Both the position numbers and the translations under genes were made by a program. Shown here one piece after another: positions 7,789 through 18,434 of a stretch of 51,662 nucleotides of DNA (position 1 is the first letter of the stretch; every line of letters begins with the position of its first letter). The stretch covers positions 1-51,662 of the forward strand of contig NZ_BMQI01000034.1 of the NCBI RefSeq assembly GCF_014648035.1, written 5' to 3'. The DNA is from Shewanella algicola (GTDB lineage: Bacteria; Pseudomonadota; Gammaproteobacteria; Enterobacterales; Shewanellaceae). Below the pieces are notes generated by a model that was not told the DNA's origin, searched no databases, and was given only the letters and a program-made list of their open reading frames with translations.

Positions 7789-8766
7789 CTAAAACGCCAC
7801 TGAGGCCTTGATGGCTTCGAAGGTTTTCAATTCATCAGGCATGTATTCTTTTTCATGAATTAACGGATACGGGGTATCTAATCCACACACACGGCTAATT
7901 GGCGATTCAAGCGATAAGAAACACTCTTGTTGTATGGTTGCAGCGATTTCACCGGCAAAACCACCGGTTAGCGGCGCTTCGTGGTTAATCAACAATCGAC
8001 CGGTTTTAGTCACAGATTTGGCAACGGTGTCAACATCCCAAGGCGCTAAAGTGCGTAAGTCGATAATTTCGCATGAAATACCTTCTTTTTCAGCACGCTC
8101 GCAGGCCTTTTCAACAATTTCCATCTGCGCGCCCCATGCAAGCACAGTAATATCGCGACCTTGCTTAACCACTTGAGCTTTACCTAGCTCAATTTGGTAG
8201 TCGCCCGCTGGCACTTCGCCTACAGAGGCACGATACAAACGCTTAGGCTCAAAGAAAATCACTGGGTTTGGGTCGCGTATTGCAGCCAACAACAGGCCTT
8301 TGGCTTGCTCAGGATTACGCGGCACCACCACTTTTAATCCAGGTGTTTGCGTAAAATAAGCTTCTGGCGATTGTGAATGATAATGACCACCGGCAATACC
8401 GCCACCATAAGGTGTGCGGAACGTTAATCCACCCACATCAAATTGATTACCACTGCGGTAGCGAAATTTAGCTGACTCGTTGACGATTTGATCAAATGCC
8501 GGAAAAATATAATCAGCAAACTGAATTTCAGCAACGGCTGTCATGCCATAAGAAGCCAGGCCATTGGCAAAGCCAGCAATACCTTGTTCGGTTAATGGAG
8601 TATTAAAGCAACGCTCTCGACCATATTGCTCTTGCAAGCCAGAAGTTGCACGGAAAACACCACCAAAGTGGCCAACATCTTCACCAAAAATAACCATGCG
8701 CTCATCGGCTTTCATGGCAATTGATAACGCCTCATTGATGGCGTGTAACATATTCATTTGAGCCAC
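7789..8766 (-). CDS. bkdA2: branched-chain 2-oxo acid dehydrogenase E1 beta subunit
   Basis: This is a 325-residue transketolase-like beta subunit that forms the heterotetrameric thiamine-diphosphate E1 with the preceding gene. The family stretches [31 protein letters not shown] and [18 protein letters not shown] are all present, followed by the C-terminal transketolase domain ([18 protein letters not shown]). The start is GTG with GGGAG nine bases upstream. It begins 2 bases after the E1alpha stop, which suggests coupled translation. Confidence 0.93.
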   Translation of the reverse strand: MAQMNMLHAINEALSIAMKADERMVIFGEDVGHFGGVFRATSGLQEQYGRERCFNTPLTEQGIAGFANGLASYGMTAVAEIQFADYIFPAFDQIVNESAKFRYRSGNQFDVGGLTFRTPYGGGIAGGHYHSQSPEAYFTQTPGLKVVVPRNPEQAKGLLLAAIRDPNPVIFFEPKRLYRASVGEVPAGDYQIELGKAQVVKQGRDITVLAWGAQMEIVEKACERAEKEGISCEIIDLRTLAPWDVDTVAKSVTKTGRLLINHEAPLTGGFAGEIAATIQQECFLSLESPISRVCGLDTPYPLIHEKEYMPDELKTFEAIKASVAF

Positions 8767-8768
8767 GA

Positions 8769-9947
8769 TTAGAGTCTCCCTGCGCTTTTTGGATAGGCCT
8801 TTGGATACTTATTAATATGCTCTTTTAACTCTTTAAGCTGCTTTTTAAGCGCAGGTGTCGGTTTATCAAGCACATCTTCGATGATTTCATCCAGTTTCGG
8901 GATAGGCAATTTCTCAGCCACTTTTACAGCAGCTAATACTTCTTCACGATAACGTTCAAATAACGTGGCTTCTTCAGCTTCGTTAGTCCAACCTTTATTA
9001 ATCATCCATAATTTAAAGCGTTTAACCGGATCGTGTTGCTGCCATTTGGCTTCCTCATCTTTTGAACGGTAACCCGATGGATCATCTGATGATGAATGCG
9101 CGCCTAAACGGTAGGTCATGGCTTCAATTAATACCGGGGCATTATGCTCTAACGCGTATGCACGAGCCTGTTGGGTGGCGGCTAACACGGCTAGCATGTC
9201 ATTACCGTCAACACGGATAGTGTGCATGCCATAACCCACACCACGGCTAGCAATACCATTACCGGCAAACTGCTCTTCTGTTGGCGTTGAAATGGCATAA
9301 CCATTGTTACGACAAAAGAATATAACCGGTGCTTTTAATACTGCTGCCATGTTTAAGCCAGCATGAAAATCACCTTCTGATGCAGCGCCTTCACCAAAGT
9401 AACAGATGGCAACATTACGTTTACCTTGTAACTTCATGCCGTAAGCCACGCCTGTAGCTTGCGGGATCTGCGTTGCTAATGGTGACGAAATGGTTTGATA
9501 ATTGAGCTCGCGGCTGCCGTAATGGATTGGCATTTGACGCCCTTTACCTAAATCTTTTTCATTACTGAACATTTGGTTCATAAATTGTTCAGTACTGAAA
9601 CCGCGATAACGCAATGAGGCATGCTCACGGTATTGAGCTAAAATAACGTCATCTTTATCGAGGGCGGCAGTGCTACCAATAATTGAAGCTTCTTCACCGG
9701 TACAGGTCATGTAAAAACTGATACGGCCTTGACGTTGCGCACCCAACATACGCTCGTCTAGTACGCGTGTGAAAACGCAGGTGTCGAATATTTTATCGGC
9801 TAAAGGCTTGTCGATAACGGGTAATACGGCATTTTCATACGTGGTGCCGTCAGCTTGCAAAATACGCAAAATGGGGATGTGCAATGACGCTTTGTCTAAG
9901 AAGCTGACACGGTGCACTGTTTCATTGGTCAGTGGTGCGTTGCTCAT
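8769..9947 (-). CDS. bkdA1: branched-chain 2-oxo acid dehydrogenase E1 alpha subunit
   Basis: This is a 392-residue thiamine-diphosphate subunit that decarboxylates the branched-chain 2-oxo acids from Leu, Ile and Val and reductively acylates E2. The ThDP motif starts at [11 protein letters not shown] (185-195) and ends at CRNN (212-215). The loop [16 protein letters not shown] matches the phosphorylation-loop region of BCKDH E1alpha, which favours branched-chain over pyruvate substrates. It is first in the minus-strand operon. A 14-bp palindrome (10018-10031) and a leader hairpin (9969-9993) lie upstream. Confidence 0.93.
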   Translation of the reverse strand: MSNAPLTNETVHRVSFLDKASLHIPILRILQADGTTYENAVLPVIDKPLADKIFDTCVFTRVLDERMLGAQRQGRISFYMTCTGEEASIIGSTAALDKDDVILAQYREHASLRYRGFSTEQFMNQMFSNEKDLGKGRQMPIHYGSRELNYQTISSPLATQIPQATGVAYGMKLQGKRNVAICYFGEGAASEGDFHAGLNMAAVLKAPVIFFCRNNGYAISTPTEEQFAGNGIASRGVGYGMHTIRVDGNDMLAVLAATQQARAYALEHNAPVLIEAMTYRLGAHSSSDDPSGYRSKDEEAKWQQHDPVKRFKLWMINKGWTNEAEEATLFERYREEVLAAVKVAEKLPIPKLDEIIEDVLDKPTPALKKQLKELKEHINKYPKAYPKSAGRL

Positions 9948-9968
9948 ATTATGCTCTTGTTATTGTTG

Positions 9969-9993
9969 AGCGATATTCAATATTAATATCGCT
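9969..9993 (-). other. hairpin in the bkd leader
   Basis: AGCGATATT and AATATCGCT are 9-bp perfect arms around a 7-base loop, 22 bases before the E1alpha start. It would fold in the mRNA leader just ahead of the ribosome-binding region. A regulatory effect is only inferred. Confidence 0.45.
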
Positions 9994-10017
9994 TCATTTA
10001 TATGGTTCAAGTAAACA

Positions 10018-10031
10018 TTACGTTAACGTAA
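10018..10031. promoter_or_regulatory. palindrome resembling a LiuR operator
   Basis: TTACGTTAACGTAA is a perfect 14-bp palindrome about 70 bases upstream of the bkd operon. It resembles the site I recall for LiuR, the MerR-family regulator of branched-chain amino acid degradation in gammaproteobacteria. That match, and the target operon, suggest LiuR control. Confidence 0.6.
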
Positions 10032-10103
10032 ACTACCTATCAATACCTACTTTCATTGTAAACGTATTTTACTCACGATTAACATGTATATATTGCTTTA
10101 CGA

Positions 10104-11132
10104 CTAGACAATCGTTTCGTTCAGCGCGGGCACTAAACACAATACCGTACGCTGACCAACCGGTACGTTCGCATTAGGGAATACTATCGCTTCTAACGGT
10201 TGTTCTACTGTGATTTGCTTCCCGCCTTCTGTTGCTAAGACTTCACCTTGCTTAAACGCACTAAAATTCTTGGTGTCACCAGCAAAGCTAAACTCAAAAT
10301 CATCAAAATGTTTATTGATTGAGCGTGAAACTTTGTACAAATTGACTTTATCTGGGTCAAAGGTTACTGCGGGCAATGATGATTCCGTGATTAACTTTTC
10401 AAGCATAGTATGAGTTTGGGTAAATCGACTCATATCATTTTGGCCAAATGGCATCACTTTACCTAACTCAACGGTAAAGGCGTCTGCTTGAAATTGCTCA
10501 GAAGAGTAATAACTAAATGTAGTGGTGGGTTCATGATGGAATAAAATGGTGTCAACGCCGCAATCAGCTAAGAACATCATTTGCTCGCCGCTGAATGCGC
10601 GACCTGGGCGGTACGGATAAATGGCAAATTTTTCGTGCTTTGATGGACGAATAGCCGTGTGTAAATCGTAATGGATCCGTTGGCGGTCACTGTTAACATT
10701 AAAGAAGTCTGCCACATATTGCTCTAGCGCTTTAGCACGATGGCGTTCTGGGTGGGTTAAGCCCTCACCTTTTGAATGAGCGCCGCTAAATAACCGGTTC
10801 ATATTTTCGTTTATAAAGCGGGTTTTGTTAAGGATGGCCGCTGGATTACCAATCAAAAACATCACACGTTGTTTAGCAATAATACGCTGGTTGAGTAAAT
10901 CGCTAATGAGTTGGTTACAAATTTCGATGGGGGCGGTTTCATTACCGTGTACCGCACATGACAACACAATATCTTTACTGGCTGTTGCGGGAGAAAACGA
11001 GATCACGCCAGTGTCTAGCACCTCAACGCGAGTGTGTTGACCCAACATAAAATGATACCCGGCAGGTAATTGAGTTGGGTTTGCTAAGGTATAAGCTAAA
11101 AAATCATTGTTTATCATAAGGTCAGATAACAC
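10104..11132 (-). CDS. astE: succinylglutamate desuccinylase
   Basis: AstE hydrolyses N-succinylglutamate to glutamate and succinate, the last step of the arginine succinyltransferase pathway. It is a 342-residue zinc carboxypeptidase-like protein. HGNET at 62-66 supplies zinc ligands H62 and E65, the third His is in HYDLHTAIR, and the general-base Glu is in [10 protein letters not shown]. The start is GTG with AAGGAG six bases upstream; an in-frame ATG five codons later has no such site. The other ast genes are not in the window, so it is detached from its pathway. Related aspartoacylase-type enzymes are the main alternative. Confidence 0.85.
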   Translation of the reverse strand: MLSDLMINNDFLAYTLANPTQLPAGYHFMLGQHTRVEVLDTGVISFSPATASKDIVLSCAVHGNETAPIEICNQLISDLLNQRIIAKQRVMFLIGNPAAILNKTRFINENMNRLFSGAHSKGEGLTHPERHRAKALEQYVADFFNVNSDRQRIHYDLHTAIRPSKHEKFAIYPYRPGRAFSGEQMMFLADCGVDTILFHHEPTTTFSYYSSEQFQADAFTVELGKVMPFGQNDMSRFTQTHTMLEKLITESSLPAVTFDPDKVNLYKVSRSINKHFDDFEFSFAGDTKNFSAFKQGEVLATEGGKQITVEQPLEAIVFPNANVPVGQRTVLCLVPALNETIV

Positions 11133-11348
11133 GATTAACTCCTTGTTTCATTATTATACGGCGCAGTAAATACCACGTACCTGTGGATTCATTCGCACTT
11201 ATTGGCGCGGATTCTATCATAGCCCTAGCGTATTTTATTGTTGCTATAAGTTAGATTTATTTATTAAGCAAAGTTTGCTTGCAAAACATCAAAATATTCC
11301 ACACAATTATAGCCATCTAGACTTCTATATTTGTTTTAAGGGTATGTC

Positions 11349-11828
11349 ATGGCGTTAGCAACATTTGGTGCAGGTTGTTTTTGGGGTGTTGAGTATTTTT
11401 TTCGCGAAATTAATGGCGTGAGTAACGCGACTTGTGGATACATGGGTGGCAAAGACAGTTCAACTACCTATAAAGAAGTTAAAACAGGTATTACAGGCCA
11501 TGCAGAAGTCGTACAAGTTGAATTTGACCCAGAAGTGGTTAACTACAGTGAGCTCTTAGATGTATTTTGGAAAAACCACAACCCAACCATGCTCAACATG
11601 CAAGGTGGCGACATTGGTACCCAATATCGCAGCACGATATTTTTCCACGACAAAGAGCAAAAAGCCCAAGCTGAAACATCTAAACTGGCATTAGCGCGCA
11701 GTGGTAAATGGGGGCAACGCCATATTGTGACTGAAATAGTGCCATTACAAACATTCCATGTGGCAGAAGAGTATCACCAGAATTATTTAGAAAAAAATAA
11801 TCTACCCACGTGTCATTTAGTGTATTAA
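11349..11828 (+). CDS. msrA: peptide methionine sulfoxide reductase A
   Basis: MsrA reduces the S-epimer of methionine sulfoxide in proteins, with electrons ultimately from thioredoxin. It has 159 residues and is a short single-domain form. The catalytic Cys is C10 in GAGCFWGVEYFF, and HNPTMLNMQGGDIGTQYRS and the C-terminal AEEYHQNYL stretch are typical of the family. It has its own unit, followed by an inverted repeat at 11868-11904. trxB lies next on the same strand, which fits functionally because thioredoxin regenerates MsrA. Confidence 0.95.
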   Translation: MALATFGAGCFWGVEYFFREINGVSNATCGYMGGKDSSTTYKEVKTGITGHAEVVQVEFDPEVVNYSELLDVFWKNHNPTMLNMQGGDIGTQYRSTIFFHDKEQKAQAETSKLALARSGKWGQRHIVTEIVPLQTFHVAEEYHQNYLEKNNLPTCHLVY

Positions 11829-11867
11829 TCGCTGTAAGATTAAGCATCTAACCAATTTTATCAGCAA

Positions 11868-11904
11868 TTCAGGCTGGTTTATGGACGCCATTTCCCAGCC
11901 TGAA
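11868..11904 (+). terminator. possible weak terminator after msrA
   Basis: TTCAGGCTGG (11868-11877) and CCAGCCTGAA (11895-11904) are 10-bp perfect arms with a 17-base loop. There is no convincing T tract, so termination is uncertain. Confidence 0.4.
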
Positions 11905-11958
11905 CAATAATATTTACACAATAGATTAGCGCAATCGATTTACTACCGTTAACTTCCC

Positions 11959-11987
11959 TTTACCCGCCGATGTAAATTCCATACAAT
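11959..11987 (+). promoter_or_regulatory. candidate sigma-70 promoter of trxB
   Basis: There is a -35 TTTACC, a 17-bp spacer and a -10 TACAAT, 42 bases before the ATG. Confidence 0.5.
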
Positions 11988-12005
11988 TCCATGCATATTG
12001 CTTAA

Positions 12006-12983
<978 letters not shown>

Positions 12984-13025
12984 TTCTTTTATTCACTCAT
13001 ATATCACCGAGTGAAAGACATATAT

Positions 13026-13053
13026 AAAAAGAGCAGATTTTCTGCTCTTTTTT
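13026..13053. terminator. bidirectional terminator between trxB and the GNAT gene
   Basis: GAGCAGA and TCTGCTC form the stem, extended by A and T runs, with a TTT loop. Both strands end in T runs, so it serves the convergent genes on either side. Confidence 0.85.
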
Positions 13054-13098
13054 ATTGTCTACAAAATCAAATCTAATCACTCAATCCAACAATAATAT

Positions 13099-13659
13099 CT
13101 ACACTGCCTTTTGATAAAACACGGCTTCGGTATCTCCCAGTGGGTCGCGGTGAAGTCGTTTATATTGAAATTGCATTCCGAGCTTTTTCATAATCGCAAT
13201 GGATGCAATATTATCTTCAACAGCTACGGCGCTGATATGCGTCACTTCATCTAATGTACTCATTACTTGCATCACAGCGCTAGCCGCTTCTGTCGCATAA
13301 CCTTTACCCCAACAGGCATACTTAAAACGCCAGCCAAGTTCAATATTATTAGGCTCTGCGTGGGTAAAAAAATGCATTGGCCGAACTAAAATCCACCCCA
13401 AATATTGACCACTTAATTGGTGTTTATCATTTTCGGCGCAATCAAGTGCCTGGACCTTCCACAAGCCCCAACCTTTTTCTGGGTTTAAATATTGCGCTAA
13501 CCTTGGCAACATCACAGTATCTATTTGTTGTTGCGTGGTTTTAATGCCGCCATTTAAAAAGTGCATTACCCGCTCATCTTGATCTAATTCAAACAATAAT
13601 GCACCGTCATCAAGCGTTAATAATGACAGTTGTAATCTAGACGTATTGGCAATTTGCAT
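13099..13659 (-). CDS. GNAT acetyltransferase, RimJ/RimL-like
   Basis: This is a 186-residue protein of the Acetyltransf_3 type. It begins with the typical TSRLQLSLLTLDDGALLFEL. The acetyl-CoA loop is in WGKGYATEAASAVM, and the last strand region reads SIAIMKKLGMQFQYK. Such proteins acetylate amino groups of ribosomal proteins, antibiotics or small molecules; the substrate cannot be told from sequence. It is a single gene that converges with trxB and is divergent from the efflux genes. Confidence 0.85.
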   Translation of the reverse strand: MQIANTSRLQLSLLTLDDGALLFELDQDERVMHFLNGGIKTTQQQIDTVMLPRLAQYLNPEKGWGLWKVQALDCAENDKHQLSGQYLGWILVRPMHFFTHAEPNNIELGWRFKYACWGKGYATEAASAVMQVMSTLDEVTHISAVAVEDNIASIAIMKKLGMQFQYKRLHRDPLGDTEAVFYQKAV

Positions 13660-13836
13660 GGGGTTTCCTATAAACCGATTACAATATGGTTAAAAATCAA
13701 TCTTGGCTGAAACACAAGTTTACACATTGAAACAACAAACAAGAAACATTTCGATTACCATATAAGATATAAAATAGATTAGTTGCAGTTTGTTGGGGAA
13801 GACACTGCAATACAAAATCACTTAAAAGGAAGCATT

Positions 13837-15021
13837 GTGGCTACTAAAAAACAGATAATTTTACCGTTTGTGGTGTTAGGCATTGGCGTTGCCGGTCTGG
13901 TTGGGCTTTCTGCATTAAAAAAACCACCAGAAGAGAAACCTCCAGTCGATACCACACCATTAGTGTCTGTTAAAGAGATTATCTATCAGCCTATGACCTT
14001 TAACGTTGATTCGTATGGTGTGGTTAATGCCAAATACACCACTGAGATCGTTGCCCAGGTTGGTGGTGAAATTATTTATTTAGACCCAAACTTCGTTAAA
14101 GGTGGATTTGTTAAACAAGGTGAAGTATTGGCCAAAATTGATCCTAGCGATTATGAATCAAGCCTACTTGATGCCGAAGCCAATATTGCTTCCTCAAAAG
14201 CCTCTTTAGTGCAAGAGCGTGCAAATGGTGAAGTGGCCATAAGAGATTGGGCAGATATTACCAATCAAAAACCGACGGACTTAAGTCTGCGTAAGCCGCA
14301 ATTAGCCCAAGAGATCGCCAAACTCAAAAGTGCTGAAGCTAGCTTAAACCGCGCAAAACGAGATTTAGAGCGAACCGTGATCCGCGCCCCTTATGATGCA
14401 TTAATCGAAGCGCGTGACATCGGCTTAGGTTCATATGTCAGCAAAGGCAGCATGATAGGTAAAGTGCTCAACACAGACAAAGCCGAAATTCGTTTGCCTA
14501 TCGCCGATAGAGAAATGCAATATTTACAAGCAAAAGGCGTAGGTACTTCGGTAAATTTATATAGCAATTTTGCCGGTAGTAAACACACCTGGACCGGTAA
14601 GATTGTGCGCAGTGAAGGCGTGGTTGACAGCAAAAGTCGTATGACTTACCTGGTAGCAGAAGTTGACGATCCATACGGCTTAAATACCAACAAAAAAGAA
14701 TTACGCTACGGTACCTATGTCACTGCAGAAGTCACAGGGCTTAAAGCGGGTAATGTTACCGTTGTGCCTCGTCATTTAGTGATAAACGGTACAGTCGCCA
14801 TTATGGATGCAGAAAAAACCTTGCGTTATAAACCCGTGACGGTTATCCGCCAAGATGGCGCGAATGTGGTTATCTCTGACGGACTTGAAAACGGTATGCA
14901 ACTGATTACCTCTGCCCTTGACTACCCTATTGATGGTATGAAAGTAGCACTACCCGAAGACCGCATTCTGCAAAAAGAAGCAGAAAAAGATGCCTCTGAA
15001 CTTGCGATGGAAGGTGAATAA
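13837..15021 (+). CDS. RND efflux periplasmic adaptor (membrane fusion protein)
   Basis: This is a 394-residue adaptor for the RND pump encoded directly downstream. It has an N-terminal membrane anchor (about 6-26, ILPFVVLGIGVAGLVGL), a split lipoyl-like domain (VAQVGGEIIYLDPNFVKGG, later RTVIRAPYDALIE), an alpha hairpin between them, and beta-barrel and membrane-proximal domains. The start is GTG at 13837 with AAGGA just upstream; an upstream in-frame TTG at 13783 has no ribosome-binding site. The RND gene begins 5 bases after the stop. No outer-membrane channel gene follows, so a TolC-like protein from elsewhere would complete the pump. Confidence 0.9.
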   Translation: MATKKQIILPFVVLGIGVAGLVGLSALKKPPEEKPPVDTTPLVSVKEIIYQPMTFNVDSYGVVNAKYTTEIVAQVGGEIIYLDPNFVKGGFVKQGEVLAKIDPSDYESSLLDAEANIASSKASLVQERANGEVAIRDWADITNQKPTDLSLRKPQLAQEIAKLKSAEASLNRAKRDLERTVIRAPYDALIEARDIGLGSYVSKGSMIGKVLNTDKAEIRLPIADREMQYLQAKGVGTSVNLYSNFAGSKHTWTGKIVRSEGVVDSKSRMTYLVAEVDDPYGLNTNKKELRYGTYVTAEVTGLKAGNVTVVPRHLVINGTVAIMDAEKTLRYKPVTVIRQDGANVVISDGLENGMQLITSALDYPIDGMKVALPEDRILQKEAEKDASELAMEGE

Positions 15022-15026
15022 CAATC

Positions 15027-18000
15027 ATGGCTGATACTCACAAAGGACTCATAGCCTGGTTTGCTCGCAACAGTGTTGCAGCAAACTTGCTAATGATCAT
15101 CATATTATTAGGCGGTTTACTCACCGCGAGCACCATTCGAAAGCAATTTTTTCCAGAAGTTGAAATTAACTGGATTGAATTTAGCGCCGTCTATCCTGGT
15201 ACTGCCCCCCAAGAAGTAGAAGAAGGCATCACCATTAAGATTGAACAAGCCCTTGAGAGTATTCAAGGCTTAAAACGGGTGATTACCTACTCAAACCGTA
15301 ACATGGCTCAGGGCTATTTTCAGGTTGAGGAGTCGTACGATCCTTTAGTGGTGCTAGATGAAATCAAATCTGAGATTGACTCAATATCAACCTTCCCGGC
15401 TGACATGGAACCGCCAAAGGTTGAGCGGATCAAATTTAGACAAGAAGTAATGTACTTAAGTCTTTATGGTGATATGTCTGAGCGCCAGTTAAAAGATTTA
15501 GGCGATAAAATTCACAACGAAATCATGCAACTGCCCAATGTGAATATTTCAGAATATTACGGTGGCTTGGGTTATGAAATTAGCATCGAAGTCAGCAAAG
15601 ATAAGCTGCGCGAATATGGACTGACATTTAATGATGTTGCCCAAGCGGTACAAGGGTATTCTCGTAATATGTCGGCGGGGCAAATCAAAGCTGAAAATGG
15701 TTATATTAACTTACGAGTTCAAAACCAAGCCTATGTAGGCTATGAGTTTGAAGAGTTACCCTTACTGACATTAGATGACGGCACTAAATTATCATTAGGT
15801 GAAATAGCCGTAGTCGATGATGGCTTTGTCGATGGCATTCAATATTCTAAATTCAACGGTAAAAACTCTGTCACCTTCTTTATTGGCGCCGCAAAAAATC
15901 AAAGCATTACCGACATTGCAGATATTATCCATACCTATGTTGATAAAAAGCAAAAAGCCTTACCGCAAGGGGTTAAGCTTGAGCCTTGGGTTGATATGAC
16001 CTACTACCTCGACGGACGTTTACAGTTGATGTTAGACAGCATGAAAAGCGGTGCAGTATTGGTATTTTTAATGCTGGCATTGTTTTTACGTGTGCGTTTA
16101 GCATTTTGGGTGATGATGGGCCTACCAGTGTGTTTCCTAGGTACGCTACTGTTTATGCCAATGGCATTTATTGATGTCACTATCAACGTCATCAGTTTGT
16201 TCGCGTTTATCTTAGTGCTTGGTATTGTGGTCGATGATGCGATTGTGATGGGAGAAAGTGCCCACAGCGAATCTGAAGAACACGGCCAAAGTATTGAAAG
16301 CGTTATCCGTGGGGTGCAAAAAGTGGCGATGCCAGCTACTTTTGGCGTATTGACAACCATTGCCGCATTTTTACCTATTACTATGGATGATGGCCCCTCT
16401 TCAGCCTTTGGCCAAGCCATTGGTTATGTCGTTATTTTATGTTTGCTCTTTTCATTGGTTGAGTCAAAGCTGATCCTGCCTGCGCATTTAGCACACATGA
16501 AAAAACCTAAAGTCGTTAAAGCCGGGTCTAAAAACCCATTGGATTGGTTGCGTAATGGCGTCAACTTTATTCAAGGTGCTGTAGATCGAAATTTAACTAA
16601 ATACATTGAGAATATTTATCGTCCCTCATTGGAAATTGCCATTAAATATCGCTACGCGGTGATCATGCTGTTTATCAGTTTGATTTTAGTCTGTGCCGGT
16701 CTTTATAGCGGTGGTTTAGTGCGTTTTATTGGCCAACCTAAAATCCCTCATGATTTTCCGCGCATCAATATTGAAATGAACGTGGATGCGTCTGAAAAAG
16801 CGACTTTAGCCGCAGCGCTTGCCATTGAAGAAACTTTATATAAAGTCGATAAAGAGGTTGAGCAGCAATACGGCCAACGAATGATTTCTGACATGCAAGT
16901 TGACCTAAAAGGCCAAACTAATGCAGAAGTGATGACCAAATTAGTTGACCCAGAGTTGCGCCCTATGGACACCTTTGCCCTAGCAGAACTCTGGCGCCAA
17001 GCCATGCCATTAATTCCTGGGGTTAAGTCGTTCACCATTCAAGACAGTTTAATGGGTGGCGGCCGTGAAGATGGCGACATCAGCTTTAGACTTGAGGGTA
17101 ACAACGAAGAGCAACTCATTGCAGCTGCTATGATGTTAAAAGAAAAGCTCAATAGCTTAAAAGGCGTGAGTGATGTCAACGACAGTCGTCAATCAAGTGC
17201 CAAAGAGGTGCAGTTCCAATTAAAACCGTTAGCAAACGCATTAGGCTTAACCTTAGCCAATATTGCCTCGCAAGTGGGGAACAGTTTTTATGGTCTCGAA
17301 GCGCAGCGTATCATCCGTAATGGCGAAGAAATCAAAGTCATGTTGCGCTACCCTGAAGAGCAACGTAACTCGATTTCGTTGGTACAAGATGTACTAATTA
17401 AAACACCGCAAGGTGGTGAACTGCCGTTATCTGAGGTGGCTGATATTAAAGTGGTTCAGGGGGTTAATAGTATCCGCCGTGAAAATGGCAGCCGAACCAT
17501 TAACGTATGGGGTTCTGTCGATGCTGAACAAGCTGAACCCTTTAAGCTTGCCAAAGATATCCGCGATAACTTTATCCCTGAGCTACTGACTAAGTACCCT
17601 CAAGTTCGCAGTGAAGTGTCTGGTAATATCCAAGAACAGCTAGATAGTGCTAACACTCAAATGCGCGACTTTATCTTGTCGTTATTGGTGATTTACAGCT
17701 TATTGGCCATACCGCTTCGCTCATACATTCAACCTGTGATGATCATGTCGGTTATTCCGTTTGGGGTCATTGGCTCAGTTATGGGTCACATCATTTTAGA
17801 CATTGATTTAAGTGCTCTATCAGTGTTTGGCATTATCGCAGCAGCCGGGGTGGTGGTTAACGACTCACTGGTGATGGTCGACTACGTCAATAACTCACGA
17901 AAAGCGGGTGTGCCGATGCGTTTAGCGGTGCTCAACGCCGGTTGTAAACGCTTCAGAGCGATTATGTTGACCTCATTAACCACCTTTATCGGTTTGGTGC

Positions 18001-18215
18001 CTATTATGTCTGAAACTAGCATGCAGGCTCAAATGGTGATCCCAATGGCTGTGTCATTAGCCTTTGGTGTGTTGTTTGCCACCGTGGTAACCCTGTGTTT
18101 AATTCCATGTTTATATATTGCCATTGAAGATTCAAAGGCTTTAATTTCGCGAATTATTGGTATTTACTCACCAGCCACGCCAAATAACAAGCTAGAAGAG
18201 TCACAACAAAACTAG
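15027..18215 (+). CDS. RND efflux transporter permease
   Basis: This is a 1062-residue inner-membrane proton antiporter of the AcrB/MexB superfamily. Transmembrane segment 1 is at about 17-35, two large periplasmic loops follow, and there are two blocks of helices. The paired acidic residues of TM4 (LGIVVDDAIVMGES) that carry protons are present, and the TM10 counterpart reads GVVVNDSLVMVDYVN. The porter-domain segment FPEVEINWIEFSAVYPGTAP is typical. The divergent porter sequence fits the CusA/HAE-like group common in Shewanella rather than AcrB itself. The substrate is unknown. It is translated with the adaptor and ends at a strong terminator. Confidence 0.92.
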   Translation: MADTHKGLIAWFARNSVAANLLMIIILLGGLLTASTIRKQFFPEVEINWIEFSAVYPGTAPQEVEEGITIKIEQALESIQGLKRVITYSNRNMAQGYFQVEESYDPLVVLDEIKSEIDSISTFPADMEPPKVERIKFRQEVMYLSLYGDMSERQLKDLGDKIHNEIMQLPNVNISEYYGGLGYEISIEVSKDKLREYGLTFNDVAQAVQGYSRNMSAGQIKAENGYINLRVQNQAYVGYEFEELPLLTLDDGTKLSLGEIAVVDDGFVDGIQYSKFNGKNSVTFFIGAAKNQSITDIADIIHTYVDKKQKALPQGVKLEPWVDMTYYLDGRLQLMLDSMKSGAVLVFLMLALFLRVRLAFWVMMGLPVCFLGTLLFMPMAFIDVTINVISLFAFILVLGIVVDDAIVMGESAHSESEEHGQSIESVIRGVQKVAMPATFGVLTTIAAFLPITMDDGPSSAFGQAIGYVVILCLLFSLVESKLILPAHLAHMKKPKVVKAGSKNPLDWLRNGVNFIQGAVDRNLTKYIENIYRPSLEIAIKYRYAVIMLFISLILVCAGLYSGGLVRFIGQPKIPHDFPRINIEMNVDASEKATLAAALAIEETLYKVDKEVEQQYGQRMISDMQVDLKGQTNAEVMTKLVDPELRPMDTFALAELWRQAMPLIPGVKSFTIQDSLMGGGREDGDISFRLEGNNEEQLIAAAMMLKEKLNSLKGVSDVNDSRQSSAKEVQFQLKPLANALGLTLANIASQVGNSFYGLEAQRIIRNGEEIKVMLRYPEEQRNSISLVQDVLIKTPQGGELPLSEVADIKVVQGVNSIRRENGSRTINVWGSVDAEQAEPFKLAKDIRDNFIPELLTKYPQVRSEVSGNIQEQLDSANTQMRDFILSLLVIYSLLAIPLRSYIQPVMIMSVIPFGVIGSVMGHIILDIDLSALSVFGIIAAAGVVVNDSLVMVDYVNNSRKAGVPMRLAVLNAGCKRFRAIMLTSLTTFIGLVPIMSETSMQAQMVIPMAVSLAFGVLFATVVTLCLIPCLYIAIEDSKALISRIIGIYSPATPNNKLEESQQN

Positions 18216-18236
18216 CACTCACAGCGATAAATGATT

Positions 18237-18267
18237 AAGGGGCCTTATTTGTAAGGCCCCTTTTTTA
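18237..18267 (+). terminator. terminator of the RND operon
   Basis: This has an 11-bp perfect stem, AAGGGGCCTTA and TAAGGCCCCTT, a TTTG loop and six T. Confidence 0.9.
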
Positions 18268-18434
18268 TCTCATATAAATGAATTACGTGATATGAATACC
18301 TCGGTAACATTATTTACTGCCCGCTGATTGAGCGGTGACATAAATAAATAGGTAATAATAAATAGTGCAACATCATCATTTTATTGAGAATATGCTAGTC
18401 TGATTAGCATAGGTTATCACCACAGGACACTAAT

